Notes: generated from the letters alone by a model not told the origin. 64,000 nt of DNA from an uncultured Oscillospiraceae bacterium (GCA_947631395.1 CANRLF010000007.1:1-64000), one strand, 5' to 3'; numbered from the stretch's first letter, positions 24,279 to 32,151 are shown. Program-made: numbers and translations.

Positions 24279-25382
24279 TCAGTCGCTTATATCACTGTCC
24301 AGCACCACCGCGAAGGTGTACTCCGGATACAGCTTCTCCATCTTCGCGATTATCCCGTCCCTGATCTGCTCCTTCCTGGCGCATTTGAAGTCCAAAATGA
24401 GGTCGAATGTCACAAGCTTCCTGTCCGTGTCCACGTAAAAGCCGTGCATCTGCAAAATATCCGCATATCCCCCGACGATGTCCCGGAGCTTCTCCTTCAT
24501 CTCCGCGATCTCCGGGTCCACGGTGTTTGAGGCGTAGATACCCACCGTGAGGACTATGCCGAAATTGTTGAAAACGTCCTCCATCAGCTCCCTGGTGAGG
24601 CCGTGTATCTCCCGGGCGGTCATCTCGTCGGGGACCTCGATGTGTACAGACCCGATTATCCTCTCCGGACCGTAGCGGTGTAGGGCCAGGTCATACGCGC
24701 CCAGTATCCTCGGGCGGCGGCATATGTACTCCTTGAGCTTGATGGAAAGCTCGCTGTCCACTCTCGTGCCGATTATCTCCCCAAGTCCCCGCATAAGCAG
24801 CTCCACGCCTGTTTTCAGCATGACCACCGAGATCACGGCGCCCAGCCACCCCTCAAGGTTCAGATGCCACAGTATCGAGATAAGCGCCGCGACGAGGGTA
24901 GATACCGAGATAAGGCAATCAAACATCGCGTCCGTCCCGGAGGCGATAAGCGCCTCGGAGTTCAGCTTCCTCCCCTGGCCCCTGACGTAGCGCCCCAGGA
25001 AGAACTTTGTAACCACCGCCACGGCGATTATTATAAGTGACGCCACTGAATATTTTGCCGCCACCGGGTCCATTATCTTCAGGGCCGACTCCCTCAGCGC
25101 CGCCACGCCCGCAATAAGCACCACAAGCGCCACAGTCACGCTGGTGACGTACTCTATCTGCCCGTGGCCGTAAGGGTGCTTCTTGTCCGGGGCCCGCCCC
25201 GCGAGCTTCGTGCCAACTATGGTTATCACCGAGGACAGCGCGTCCGACAGGTTGTTCACCGCGTCCATGACTATCGCCACGGACCCCGTGACGAAGCCCA
25301 CGGCGGCCTTGAAGGCCACAAGCACGAGATTTACGATTATGCCGATAAGGCTTACCTTTACTATGCTCCCCGAGCGTTCCAT
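24279..25382 (-). CDS. Cation diffusion facilitator (CDF) metal transporter
   Basis: The product has 367 residues with five to six transmembrane helices in the first 200. The CDF metal-site motifs are AVNNLSDALSSV in TM2 and GTDAMFDCLIS in TM5, the loop motif is DKKHPYGHGQIEYV, and a cytoplasmic ferredoxin-like dimerisation domain follows (about 210-300) with a C-terminal extension. CDF proteins export Zn2+, Mn2+, Fe2+ or Co2+ in exchange for protons. The NxxxD/DxxxD arrangement here does not settle the metal. It is a single-gene unit with a near-consensus promoter, and ends against repeat copy B. Confidence 0.93.
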   Translation of the reverse strand: MERSGSIVKVSLIGIIVNLVLVAFKAAVGFVTGSVAIVMDAVNNLSDALSSVITIVGTKLAGRAPDKKHPYGHGQIEYVTSVTVALVVLIAGVAALRESALKIMDPVAAKYSVASLIIIAVAVVTKFFLGRYVRGQGRKLNSEALIASGTDAMFDCLISVSTLVAALISILWHLNLEGWLGAVISVVMLKTGVELLMRGLGEIIGTRVDSELSIKLKEYICRRPRILGAYDLALHRYGPERIIGSVHIEVPDEMTAREIHGLTRELMEDVFNNFGIVLTVGIYASNTVDPEIAEMKEKLRDIVGGYADILQMHGFYVDTDRKLVTFDLILDFKCARKEQIRDGIIAKMEKLYPEYTFAVVLDSDISD

Positions 25383-25412
25383 TTTCCTCGCCGTCCCAAA
25401 TAAAGTTTTTCC

Positions 25413-25441
25413 ATTATATCACTGTAATTTCCGGCAGTCAA
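25413..25441 (-). promoter_or_regulatory. Promoter of the CDF transporter gene
   Basis: On the minus strand, TTGACT (25441-25436), a 17-base spacer and TATAAT (25418-25413) with a TGA extension lie about 30 bases ahead of the ATG. Confidence 0.87.
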
Positions 25442-25502
25442 TACGTGCCCTTCATGTAATAATACGCTCCCGCCCGGGGAAAATATCCGCGAGGTGAAGC
25501 GT

Positions 25503-25700
25503 ATGTATTATGATCTCTATTCCGACGCCATGCCCATGGGCTTCGGTCTGTCCCTGGCCCAGAACATGGAGGCCCTGAACCGCTTTTACGCCATGACCGA
25601 AAAACAGCGGTCGGAGCTGGTGGACAGGACAAAGGGCATAAAAAGTCCCGACGAAATGCGGGCGTTCGTGGACTCCATCGCCCTGGGGCAGATATTCTAA
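25503..25700 (+). CDS. Small conserved-looking hypothetical protein
   Basis: This 65-residue product begins YYDLYSDAMPMGFGLSLAQN and continues MEALNRFYAMTEKQRSELVD, then KSPDEMRAFVDSI. It is mostly helical with no membrane segment. GAGGTGA lies six bases before the ATG and codon usage matches neighbours, so I take it as real. The phrase TEKQR..LVD..K.I.SP.EMR.FVDSL-like is familiar from short clostridial proteins of unknown function, but I cannot name a family. Its stop overlaps the end of the convergent MocR gene by four bases, which leaves no room for a terminator. Confidence 0.7.
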   Translation: MYYDLYSDAMPMGFGLSLAQNMEALNRFYAMTEKQRSELVDRTKGIKSPDEMRAFVDSIALGQIF

Positions 25701-27109
25701 TCGCTCCACGCCCCGTATAGCCGCCTTGTCAGCTCCCCGATGCGCTCATCGGGGAGCGAGGCGTATCCAAGCACCACCGTCCCCGGCGGGCATGACTCCC
25801 GGCGCTCCATGTAATAGCCGCCGAGGCCCCGAAGCCTCACTCCCGCCGCCAGCGCCCTTTTTACCATCTCCTCCTCCCCCGGCCCTCCCGGCAGTGACGC
25901 CAGAAGGTGCAGGCCCGTATGCGTACCGCCCAGCGCCACGCGGTCCCTACCGAACCGCTCCTCCAGCGCCGCCGTGAGGGACAGCATACGTGCCTTGTAG
26001 ACGCTTCGCATCCTGGCAAGGTGCCTTGTGAAATGTCCGTCCCGCAAAAAGCGGTACAGCGTCTGCTGTTCAAAGCGGCTGACGGTGCTGGCGTAGCTCC
26101 CGAAGGACTCCCTGTACATACCTAAAAGCCTCTCCGGCAGTACCATACAGGCGATGCGTATGCTCGGGGCCAGGCTTTTCGAGAAGGTGCAGAGATAAAT
26201 CACCGGCCCGTCCGGCCCCGCCATCCCCTGAAGGCTCGGCACCGGCCGCATGTCGAACCGAAATTCCGCGTCATAGTCGTCCTCCAATATATACCTCCCC
26301 GGCTTTTCCGACGCCCACCTCAAAAGCTGTGCCCGCCGCCAGGCCGGCATAGTCACCCCCGTGGGAAAGTGGTGGCTCGGGGTCACGTAGCATATGTTCG
26401 CCTCCACGGCCTCCACCCCCTCAGGCGGCAGGCCCGCGGAGTCGATGTCCACACAGCGGCATTTGACGCCGTTGTTTTCAAGTATCGTCCGGGACCGCAC
26501 GTATCCCGGGTTTTCTATGGCGGCGACCCCGCCGCGCATCAGTTGTGCCGCCAGCCCCAGAAGGTACTCCACCCCGGCCCCCGCAACTATCTGCTCCGCC
26601 CCGCAGACAACGCCCCGGTATGAGCGCAGATACCCTGCCAGGGCCTCCCGAAGCTCCGGGTCCCCCTGCCGGTGTCCGTGATTTAGAAGCTCCGGGCTTG
26701 CGTACAACAGCTCCTTTTGTATCCTCCCCCATGTCCTGAATGGGAAAAGCGTCGTGTCCACGCCCCCGGTGGTCAGGTCAAAGCTCACCGGCGCCGCCTC
26801 CGGTTCCGCCTCCCGCGCCCCGGCCCTCGCTCCCGGGATCTCCCGGACCGGCAGTGTGTCGGCCACCTCCTGGACGAAAAAGCCGCTTCTGGGCCTTGCC
26901 TCCAGATACCCCTCCGCCACCAGCATCTGATACGCCGTGTCCACCGTGTTCACGGCCACCGCCAGCTGTCCGGACAGGCTCCGCTTCCCCGGCATCCTCT
27001 CCCCCGCCCGGAGCGTCCCGGACCTTATCTGCCGGACCAGGTTGTCATATATCTGCTGATACAGCGGCGTTCCCGAGCCGCCGTCCAGTCCAAATGTCAG
27101 ATCTACCAT
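25697..27109 (-). CDS. MocR/PdxR-type GntR regulator with aminotransferase domain
   Basis: The product has 471 residues: an N-terminal GntR winged helix (about 12-80: GTPLYQQIYDNLVRQIRSGTL, ERMPGKRSLSGQLAVAVNTVDTAYQML) fused to a fold-type I PLP aminotransferase domain. The latter has PGYVRSR, the substrate-side ILEDDYDAEFRFD and the PLP-Lys motif YLCTFSKSLAPSIRIACMVLP. MocR proteins sense PLP, GABA or amino acids. GGAGG seven bases upstream fixes the ATG at 27109. It is divergent from an ECF-transporter S component, and the shared gap has paired TGGTATCAGA repeats, so control of B6 uptake is a reasonable inference. Confidence 0.92.
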   Translation of the reverse strand: MVDLTFGLDGGSGTPLYQQIYDNLVRQIRSGTLRAGERMPGKRSLSGQLAVAVNTVDTAYQMLVAEGYLEARPRSGFFVQEVADTLPVREIPGARAGAREAEPEAAPVSFDLTTGGVDTTLFPFRTWGRIQKELLYASPELLNHGHRQGDPELREALAGYLRSYRGVVCGAEQIVAGAGVEYLLGLAAQLMRGGVAAIENPGYVRSRTILENNGVKCRCVDIDSAGLPPEGVEAVEANICYVTPSHHFPTGVTMPAWRRAQLLRWASEKPGRYILEDDYDAEFRFDMRPVPSLQGMAGPDGPVIYLCTFSKSLAPSIRIACMVLPERLLGMYRESFGSYASTVSRFEQQTLYRFLRDGHFTRHLARMRSVYKARMLSLTAALEERFGRDRVALGGTHTGLHLLASLPGGPGEEEMVKRALAAGVRLRGLGGYYMERRESCPPGTVVLGYASLPDERIGELTRRLYGAWSD

Positions 27110-27121
27110 TGTCTCGCCTCC

Positions 27122-27182
27122 ATCTGATACCATAAAAAAATTCTTTTCTGGGTATTTCAGTGGTATCAGATAGGAGTATAAT
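27122..27182. promoter_or_regulatory. Divergent regulatory region with MocR-type repeats
   Basis: ATCTGATACCA (27122-27132) and TGGTATCAGAT (27161-27171) are perfect inverted copies, and GGTATTTCAG (27151-27160) forms a direct repeat with GGTATCAGA (27162-27170). A -10 TATAAT for the S-component gene lies at 27177-27182 with only ATTTCA at the -35 place, so the repeats overlap the -35. The mix of direct and inverted sites matches what is known for PdxR-like MocR operators. A leader hairpin, GACCCCG...CGGGGTC (27192-27216), lies just before the ribosome site. Confidence 0.68.
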
Positions 27183-27231
27183 AGCACCATCGACCCCGCA
27201 AGTCAAGGCCGGGGTCCGGAAGGAGAAAAAA

Positions 27232-27792
27232 ATGAAAAAGTTTTTCAGCGTCCGCAACATAACGCTCACCGGCGTGCTGGCCGCGGCCATATTCGTGCTC
27301 ACCAAATTTGTGAGCATCCCCATCCCCAGCCCCCTGGGCAACACGGCCCTGTCCGTGGGCAACGCCATGTGCTTTTTGGCGGCCATGCTCTTCGGCCCCC
27401 TGACCGGCGCTCTTGCCGCCGGCATCGGCAACGCGCTTGTTGACCTTCTCGACCCCGTCTGGGCCGCCGATTTCTGGATGACCTTCATCAACAAGTTCCT
27501 TATGACCTTCGTGTGCGGCATAATAATGCACAAGGCCCCCATCAAGCACGAAAATCTCCGCACCTGGATCTCCGGCCTCGGCGGTGCGCTGACCTACTGC
27601 GTGCTTTACGTCACGAAGAACATCCTCTCCGGCGCTCTTGTCAAGGGCTTCACCTGGCAGGTGGCCGTCGTCGAGACCCTCAGCGTCAAGCTCCCTGTGA
27701 CCCTCGCAAACGGCGTCATCGCCACCGTCTGCGCCGCCCTCCTCTATCCCGCTCTCAAGTTCCCCCTGAAAAGAGCCCATATCCTCAACTGA
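27232..27792 (+). CDS. ECF transporter S component (vitamin uptake, riboflavin/pyridoxine class)
   Basis: This 186-residue membrane protein has about six helices. It begins MKKFFSVRNITLTGVLAAAIFVLTKF and has PSPLGNTALSVGNAMCFLAAMLFGPLTGALAAGIGNALVDLL, the pattern of the ECF-ribofla_trS group (RibU/HmpT/PdxU relatives). S components bind the vitamin and dock to a shared EcfAA'T module encoded elsewhere, and none is in this window. Divergence from a PLP-binding MocR regulator makes a vitamin B6 compound the best guess for substrate. AAGGAG precedes the ATG at 27232. Confidence 0.86.
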   Translation: MKKFFSVRNITLTGVLAAAIFVLTKFVSIPIPSPLGNTALSVGNAMCFLAAMLFGPLTGALAAGIGNALVDLLDPVWAADFWMTFINKFLMTFVCGIIMHKAPIKHENLRTWISGLGGALTYCVLYVTKNILSGALVKGFTWQVAVVETLSVKLPVTLANGVIATVCAALLYPALKFPLKRAHILN

Positions 27793-27812
27793 TTTTTCTT
27801 CGTACATAATGT

Positions 27813-27846
27813 AAAAGAGCCCCCGATTTCGGGAGCTCTTTTATTT
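27813..27846. terminator. Bidirectional terminator between S component and serpin gene
   Basis: AAAAGAGC (27813-27820) pairs with GCTCTTTT (27835-27842), with an inner CCCG/CGGG pairing and T runs both ways. Confidence 0.82.
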
Positions 27847-27855
27847 TGATAATTT

Positions 27856-29394
27856 TTAAGGCTCTACGACCGTCCCGGTGAATATGGGCAATCCCGAATT
27901 TATTACCGAGAAGAAAAACGGCCGGTCAAATGTCAGGTCCATCTCCTCAGTTGGTGGAGCCGGGTCACCCACCATGGGTATTACGGTGTAGGCCGCGGCC
28001 TTACAGCCCTCCTCGTCCACCGTGACCCTCGCCCCGTGCAGGACGTCTGAGACCCAGACCTGGCCGCCCTCCCCCGCCCAGGGCACCAGCGGGGAGAAGT
28101 CAGCCGTCCCGGGGGTAAAGACGTCGGTCACGCCGAGCCTTTCCAGCGCCCCCACAAGGTCCGTCTGCCTCTCCACGTCGAATTTCGGAAGGCTCAGGTT
28201 GATTATGATCCCCTGTCTCTCCGCCGCGTCGATGTCCCCGGCGAGAAAGCTCATGGCCGCTTCGTCCCAAAGTATCTCCTCCATGGTAACGCCCTCGTCC
28301 GGGAGCAGCAGGAGCATCGCGCCGCCCTGCTCAAAGGGGATGATCACCGCGCCAAAATTGTCGCCCCAGTAATAGACGCCGTCGGATTTTAATGTCCGGC
28401 GCATGAACTCTGCCTCCACGTCCCCGTCGGGCGAGTGGAAAAGGCCGGTTTTCGTATCCTCCGGGTTGAACTTGACGTCCCACTTGTCCCCGAAATACAT
28501 GGCGCTGGCAAGGCACAGTGCCGTGTCCCCGTCAAGGCCGATGCCGCCGATCTGATCCTCCAAAAGCCCCCCTGTGTTGCCGTTGAGCCAGGTCCGCAGT
28601 GTATTATTATACTCCTCGCTTCCCATCTCCCCCCGGAAGGACCAGGCGTAGTAATTATCGGCAAGGCTCTTCACCGCCTCCTCCGAATAGTCCCAGTCGT
28701 CCCGAAGCCACAGGGAGTTTGCCAGGCTCAGCGAATATGTGCCGTCGTCGTTATATAGCGCCTCCCAGGTCCTTTTCGCAAGCGTCCTCAGCTCCTCTAT
28801 ACTGTCAACGCCGAGAAGCTCCATCACCTGCTCTCTCGTCTTACCGCCGGTGGACTCCGCCAAAAGGGACAGGGCCATATATACGTTCATTGGCGAGCTC
28901 ACGGCGTTTTCCATACCGCCGTCCCGCAAAAGCTCCGGCATCACCGCGGCTATATACTCGCTGAATTTATCCCGCTCCGACGCGGTGAGCTGCCTGTCCA
29001 TCTCCTCCCGTATCCACTGTCCGTATGCCGCCTCGTCGAAGTTCCAGTTCTCGTCGACCCCCGGGTATTTTGTCCTCTCTGGGTACTTCACCTCCACCAG
29101 CGACCTTACCTTCCACTCCTGGTCCCGCCAATCCACATCTCCGCCGGGATCTCCCGACGTGGAACCGTCATTTGGCGATGTGTTCTGGGGCGGAGCCATG
29201 TTGAATATGTTTCCGTTCCTGTCCGCCGCGGCCCTGCTCCACCATATGGCCGCACCGCCTACGGCTATACTCACCGCCAGCACCGCCGCCACCGCGCCCT
29301 GCCACAGGCGCCGCTTTGGCTTTTTCTTCTCCGCTTTTTCAATGATGTCGTCCCTTATGTCGGTGACGCCGTTATAAATATCTTCCTTTTTCAT
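27856..29394 (-). CDS. Serpin fused to an anti-sigma-like N-terminus and membrane helix
   Basis: The product has 512 residues. Its 28-residue cytoplasmic N-terminus (KKEDIYNGVTDIRDDIIEKA) is like that of the other predicted anti-sigma factor here. A single transmembrane helix (about 29-51, WQGAVAAVLAVSIAVGGAAIWW) leads to a Pro/Asp/Gly linker (52-90) and a complete serpin fold (about 115-512). Serpin marks are SSPMNVYMALSLLAEST, NSLWLR, AMYFGDKWDVKF, LSLPKFDVERQ, the hinge VDEEGCKAAAYT (about 459-470) and the end FDRPFFFSVINSGLPIFTGTV. It is the third gene after an ECF sigma gene and a serpin lipoprotein gene (16-base gap). Serpins trap proteases after bait-loop cleavage. Use of one as the sensor of an anti-sigma factor is inferred from the architecture. 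Confidence 0.85.
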   Translation of the reverse strand: MKKEDIYNGVTDIRDDIIEKAEKKKPKRRLWQGAVAAVLAVSIAVGGAAIWWSRAAADRNGNIFNMAPPQNTSPNDGSTSGDPGGDVDWRDQEWKVRSLVEVKYPERTKYPGVDENWNFDEAAYGQWIREEMDRQLTASERDKFSEYIAAVMPELLRDGGMENAVSSPMNVYMALSLLAESTGGKTREQVMELLGVDSIEELRTLAKRTWEALYNDDGTYSLSLANSLWLRDDWDYSEEAVKSLADNYYAWSFRGEMGSEEYNNTLRTWLNGNTGGLLEDQIGGIGLDGDTALCLASAMYFGDKWDVKFNPEDTKTGLFHSPDGDVEAEFMRRTLKSDGVYYWGDNFGAVIIPFEQGGAMLLLLPDEGVTMEEILWDEAAMSFLAGDIDAAERQGIIINLSLPKFDVERQTDLVGALERLGVTDVFTPGTADFSPLVPWAGEGGQVWVSDVLHGARVTVDEEGCKAAAYTVIPMVGDPAPPTEEMDLTFDRPFFFSVINSGLPIFTGTVVEP

Positions 29395-29410
29395 CCCTGT
29401 ACCTCCTTTG

Positions 29411-30805
29411 TCAGGGCTCGTACACCGCTCCCGCGAACATGGGCACGTCGCCGGACATGAGCGAGAAGAGGAAGGGCCTTTCGAATTTAAGCTCTATCTC
29501 CTCCACCTCCTCCGGCAGGGCGCTGGAATTGCCGTCCATCACGATAAGCGTATACGCCGCGGCCTCACAGCCGTCCTCGTCCACACATACTCTCGCCCCG
29601 TGGATGACCCTGTCCACCCACACCTGCCAGAGCTCCGACTCCCCGGCGGCGGAGAACACGTTGTCCTCCCCGATAAGGGGCCTGAAGTCCGACGCGTCCG
29701 GATCGAATACGTCCGTCACCCCGACAGCCGCGAGCCTTTCCTTTATATCCCCGTTACTGACAACGTCGAATTTGGGAAGGGACAGATGTATCTTAAGCGT
29801 CCGCCTCTCCACGCTGTCCGGTATCCTATCACCGGTGAGAAACGCCAAGGCCGCGCTCTCGCCGAGGACATTATTTATATCCGCGCCCTCGTCGGGTAGA
29901 AGTAGCCGCATGGAGCCGCCGGTCTTAAAGTAGAGCACCACCCCGGCGAAATCCTCGCCCCAGTAATACGCGCTCCTCACCGTCTTTCGCATGAAATCCC
30001 GTTCGATGTCGCCCGCCGGCGCGTGGAAGGTGTCCCGCTCCGTACTGTCCGGGTCAAATTTGGATGCCCACATGTCGTTAAAGTACGCCGTGGACGCCAG
30101 TGCCATCACGGTGTTATTTTCAAGCTCCACGCCCTCTATCTCCTGCTGAAGCAATCCCCCTGTCTGGCCGTTCAGCCAGTCGCGAAGGACGGAGTTTAAG
30201 TTCTCGCTTCCCATCTCCCCGGCGAAGGATGAGGCGTAGTAGTCCCTCGACAGCGTCTCAAGGACAGCACTTTCATACTCCCCCTCGTCCGCCGACCGGA
30301 GCCACACGGAGTTTGCCAACAGCCCATTATATCTGCCGTCGTCGTTATACACGGCCTCCCACAGCCTCTTTGTAAGGGCCCTCTGGGCCTCAATATCCCT
30401 CTCGCCCAATAGCCCAAGCAGCTGCTCCCTGCTCTCTCCCCCGGCGCACTCTGCCAGCATCGACAGCGCCACATACAGGTTCGCCGGCGAGCAGACCCGG
30501 TTCTCATCGCCGCCCGTGAGGAGCGCCGGCAACAGCTTGTCCCAGGCGCCCGCCATTTTCCCGAGCTCCTCAGCCCCGAGCGTCCGCTCCCGCTCGCTGG
30601 CCGCCCACGCGTCGTAAGCCCCCTCGTCATACTTCCAGCCGTCCACGGCCTCGGGGTATTTCGGTCTCTCAGGATACGCGGCGATACTCAGCGCCGACTT
30701 CTCCGCCCTTATCGCCTCCCGCCTGCCGCCACAGCCCGTCAGCGCGACCATAGTAACCGCCAGGACCGCGCAGACGGCCCTTTTCAATATGCTCCGTTTA
30801 CTCAT
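29411..30805 (-). CDS. Serpin lipoprotein
   Basis: The product has 464 residues. The lipoprotein signal peptide ends in VALTGC (lipobox Cys about residue 24), then comes a serpin domain (about 75-464). Motifs parallel the downstream serpin closely: CSPANLYVALSMLAECAGG, ANSVWLRS, STAYFNDMWASKFDPDS, RDFMRKTVRSAYYWGEDFAG, LSLPKFDVVSNGDI, hinge VDEDGCEAAAYT and FERPFLFSLMSGDVPMF. The two are probably duplicates. The bait loop (about 413-440) has a different sequence (LIVMDGNSSALPEE), so target proteases may differ. It would sit on the outer face of the membrane as a protease inhibitor. The ATG overlaps the sigma stop by eight bases and follows GGAGG. Confidence 0.92.
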   Translation of the reverse strand: MSKRSILKRAVCAVLAVTMVALTGCGGRREAIRAEKSALSIAAYPERPKYPEAVDGWKYDEGAYDAWAASERERTLGAEELGKMAGAWDKLLPALLTGGDENRVCSPANLYVALSMLAECAGGESREQLLGLLGERDIEAQRALTKRLWEAVYNDDGRYNGLLANSVWLRSADEGEYESAVLETLSRDYYASSFAGEMGSENLNSVLRDWLNGQTGGLLQQEIEGVELENNTVMALASTAYFNDMWASKFDPDSTERDTFHAPAGDIERDFMRKTVRSAYYWGEDFAGVVLYFKTGGSMRLLLPDEGADINNVLGESAALAFLTGDRIPDSVERRTLKIHLSLPKFDVVSNGDIKERLAAVGVTDVFDPDASDFRPLIGEDNVFSAAGESELWQVWVDRVIHGARVCVDEDGCEAAAYTLIVMDGNSSALPEEVEEIELKFERPFLFSLMSGDVPMFAGAVYEP

Positions 30806-31358
30806 CCTCAAGCTCCTCCTTCTCCAAAACATCCCTCAGCGAAAGCCTCAGGCGTCTCAGCCTCTGGGACAGCGTGTTCGCCCGCTGTCCCCAGCTCCTC
30901 GCAAGCTCCTCTACGCGGTCCCCGTACCAGTACCGCCTGACGAAAAGCGTCCTGTCCGTCTCGGACAGCGTATCCAGCCACCGGGATATTATCCGCCCCA
31001 GCTCCCGCCGCTCCAGCTCCTTCTCCACACCGTCGCCGGAGGGCAGGCAGTCCGCCAGCTCCTCAAGCTGTGACTGGATACCCGCGTACCGTTTTTCCGC
31101 CCTGTTGCGCCGGTATCGGCTGATGGCCAGGTTCCTTGTTATCCGCCCGAGGAACGTCCCCAGGACGTTCGGCCTCTCCGGCGGCATCCTGTTCCACGCC
31201 GCGAGATACGTGTCCTGGACGCACTCCTCCGCGTCCTCCCGGACGCTCAGGAGCCCCAAGGCTATCCTGGAGCAATAGGGCCCGTACTTGGTCCTCGTCT
31301 CCTCGATGGCCCGCTCGTCCCTTTTAAAAAAGAGCTCCACTATGGACTCGTCCCGCAT
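30798..31358 (-). CDS. ECF-type RNA polymerase sigma factor of the serpin operon
   Basis: The product has 186 residues. Region 2 is DAEECVQDTYLAAWNRMPPERPNVLGTFLGRITRNLAISRYRR; region 4 is LSETDRTLFVRRYWYGDRVEELARSWGQRANTLSQRLRRLR with a helix-turn-helix. GGAGGTGA eight bases before the ATG sets the start (a GTG three codons earlier is possible). It is the first gene of a three-gene unit with two serpins. Such sigma factors are normally held by a membrane anti-sigma protein encoded next door, and the only membrane protein available is the serpin at 27856. It is closely related to the ECF sigma at 23452. No standard promoter is evident at 31359-31430, as expected for an autoregulated ECF gene. 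Confidence 0.93.
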   Translation of the reverse strand: MRDESIVELFFKRDERAIEETRTKYGPYCSRIALGLLSVREDAEECVQDTYLAAWNRMPPERPNVLGTFLGRITRNLAISRYRRNRAEKRYAGIQSQLEELADCLPSGDGVEKELERRELGRIISRWLDTLSETDRTLFVRRYWYGDRVEELARSWGQRANTLSQRLRRLRLSLRDVLEKEELEDE

Positions 31359-31430
31359 CCGCGTCACCTCCCGGTAAAGGTACCTTCTCTAATAAAGTCG
31401 CAAATTTTAAATAAAATATGACAGCCGCCG

Positions 31431-32120
31431 TCAATCTTTTTCAAGCAGTTCCCTCAATTTATCCAGCGCCTTCTTCTCTATCCTGGATACATAGGACCTC
31501 GATATACCCATTCTCTCCGCCGTCTCCTTTTGCGTCAGCCTCTTTTCCCCCGAAAGCCCATAGCGAAGCTTTATTATCTCCCTCTCCCTCGGCTCCAGGT
31601 CCTTCTCCACGCACCGGCGGAGCTGGGCGTATATCTCCTGTGAGCTCAGCCTCTCGAATACGTCGTCCTCCGCGCAGACCACGTCCATCAGCGAAAGATT
31701 GTTCCCGTCGCCGTCGGCGTCTATGGTCTCCGAAAGCGACACGTCCCCGGCGCTCTTCCTCTGGGAGCGGAAGTACATAAGTATCTCGTTTTCTATGCAC
31801 CTGCTGGCGTATGTCGCCAGCCTCACGCCCTTATCCGGCTTATATGTGGAAATGCCCTTTATAAGGCCGATGGTCCCGATGGATATAAGGTCGTCCTGGT
31901 CTCGTGTCCTTGTGTAGTATTTCTTGATTATGTGTGCCACCAGCCGCAGGTTGTGCTCGATAAGCGTCCCCCGGGCCTCCTCGTCGCCCCGGGCGCATCT
32001 GTCAACCAGCTCCCGCTCCTCCGCCGCCGTCAGCGGCCGCGGGAAGGAGCCCGCCGGCGGAGCCAGTCGCAAAAGCAGGAATGGATAGGATAATAGCGCG
32101 GCAAAAGTCGTCGCCAACAT
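31431..32120 (-). CDS. sigK: Sporulation sigma factor SigK, uninterrupted
   Basis: The 229-residue product begins MLATTFAALLSYPFLLLRLA, a hydrophobic pro-sequence like that of B. subtilis pro-sigma-K. It continues with the family core: LVDRCARGDEEARGTLIEHNLRLVAHIIKKY, DQDDLISIGTIGLIKGISTY, KGVRLATYASRCIENEILM, and the region 4 end ISRSYVSRIEKKAL. SigK directs late mother-cell genes (coat and cortex) after release from its pro-peptide by SpoIVFB. The gene is whole, so no skin-type element splits it. The start is placed at 32120 (GGTGGTGA upstream) because it matches the known pro-sequence and lies downstream of a sigma-E-like promoter; a longer frame starts at 32177. Confidence 0.93.
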   Translation of the reverse strand: MLATTFAALLSYPFLLLRLAPPAGSFPRPLTAAEERELVDRCARGDEEARGTLIEHNLRLVAHIIKKYYTRTRDQDDLISIGTIGLIKGISTYKPDKGVRLATYASRCIENEILMYFRSQRKSAGDVSLSETIDADGDGNNLSLMDVVCAEDDVFERLSSQEIYAQLRRCVEKDLEPREREIIKLRYGLSGEKRLTQKETAERMGISRSYVSRIEKKALDKLRELLEKD

Positions 32121-32151
32121 GAAGGTCACCACCGTTTCATAGTCTCGACCT

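Noticed and set aside
27183..27231. TPP/FMN-type riboswitch in the S-component leader
   Set aside because: The leader is too short and holds only one hairpin; control by the divergent MocR protein explains the region better.
27166..27807. Long minus-strand frame antisense to the S component
   Set aside because: Gly/His/Glu-rich low-complexity shadow of a membrane gene; the plus-strand frame has family motifs and a ribosome site.
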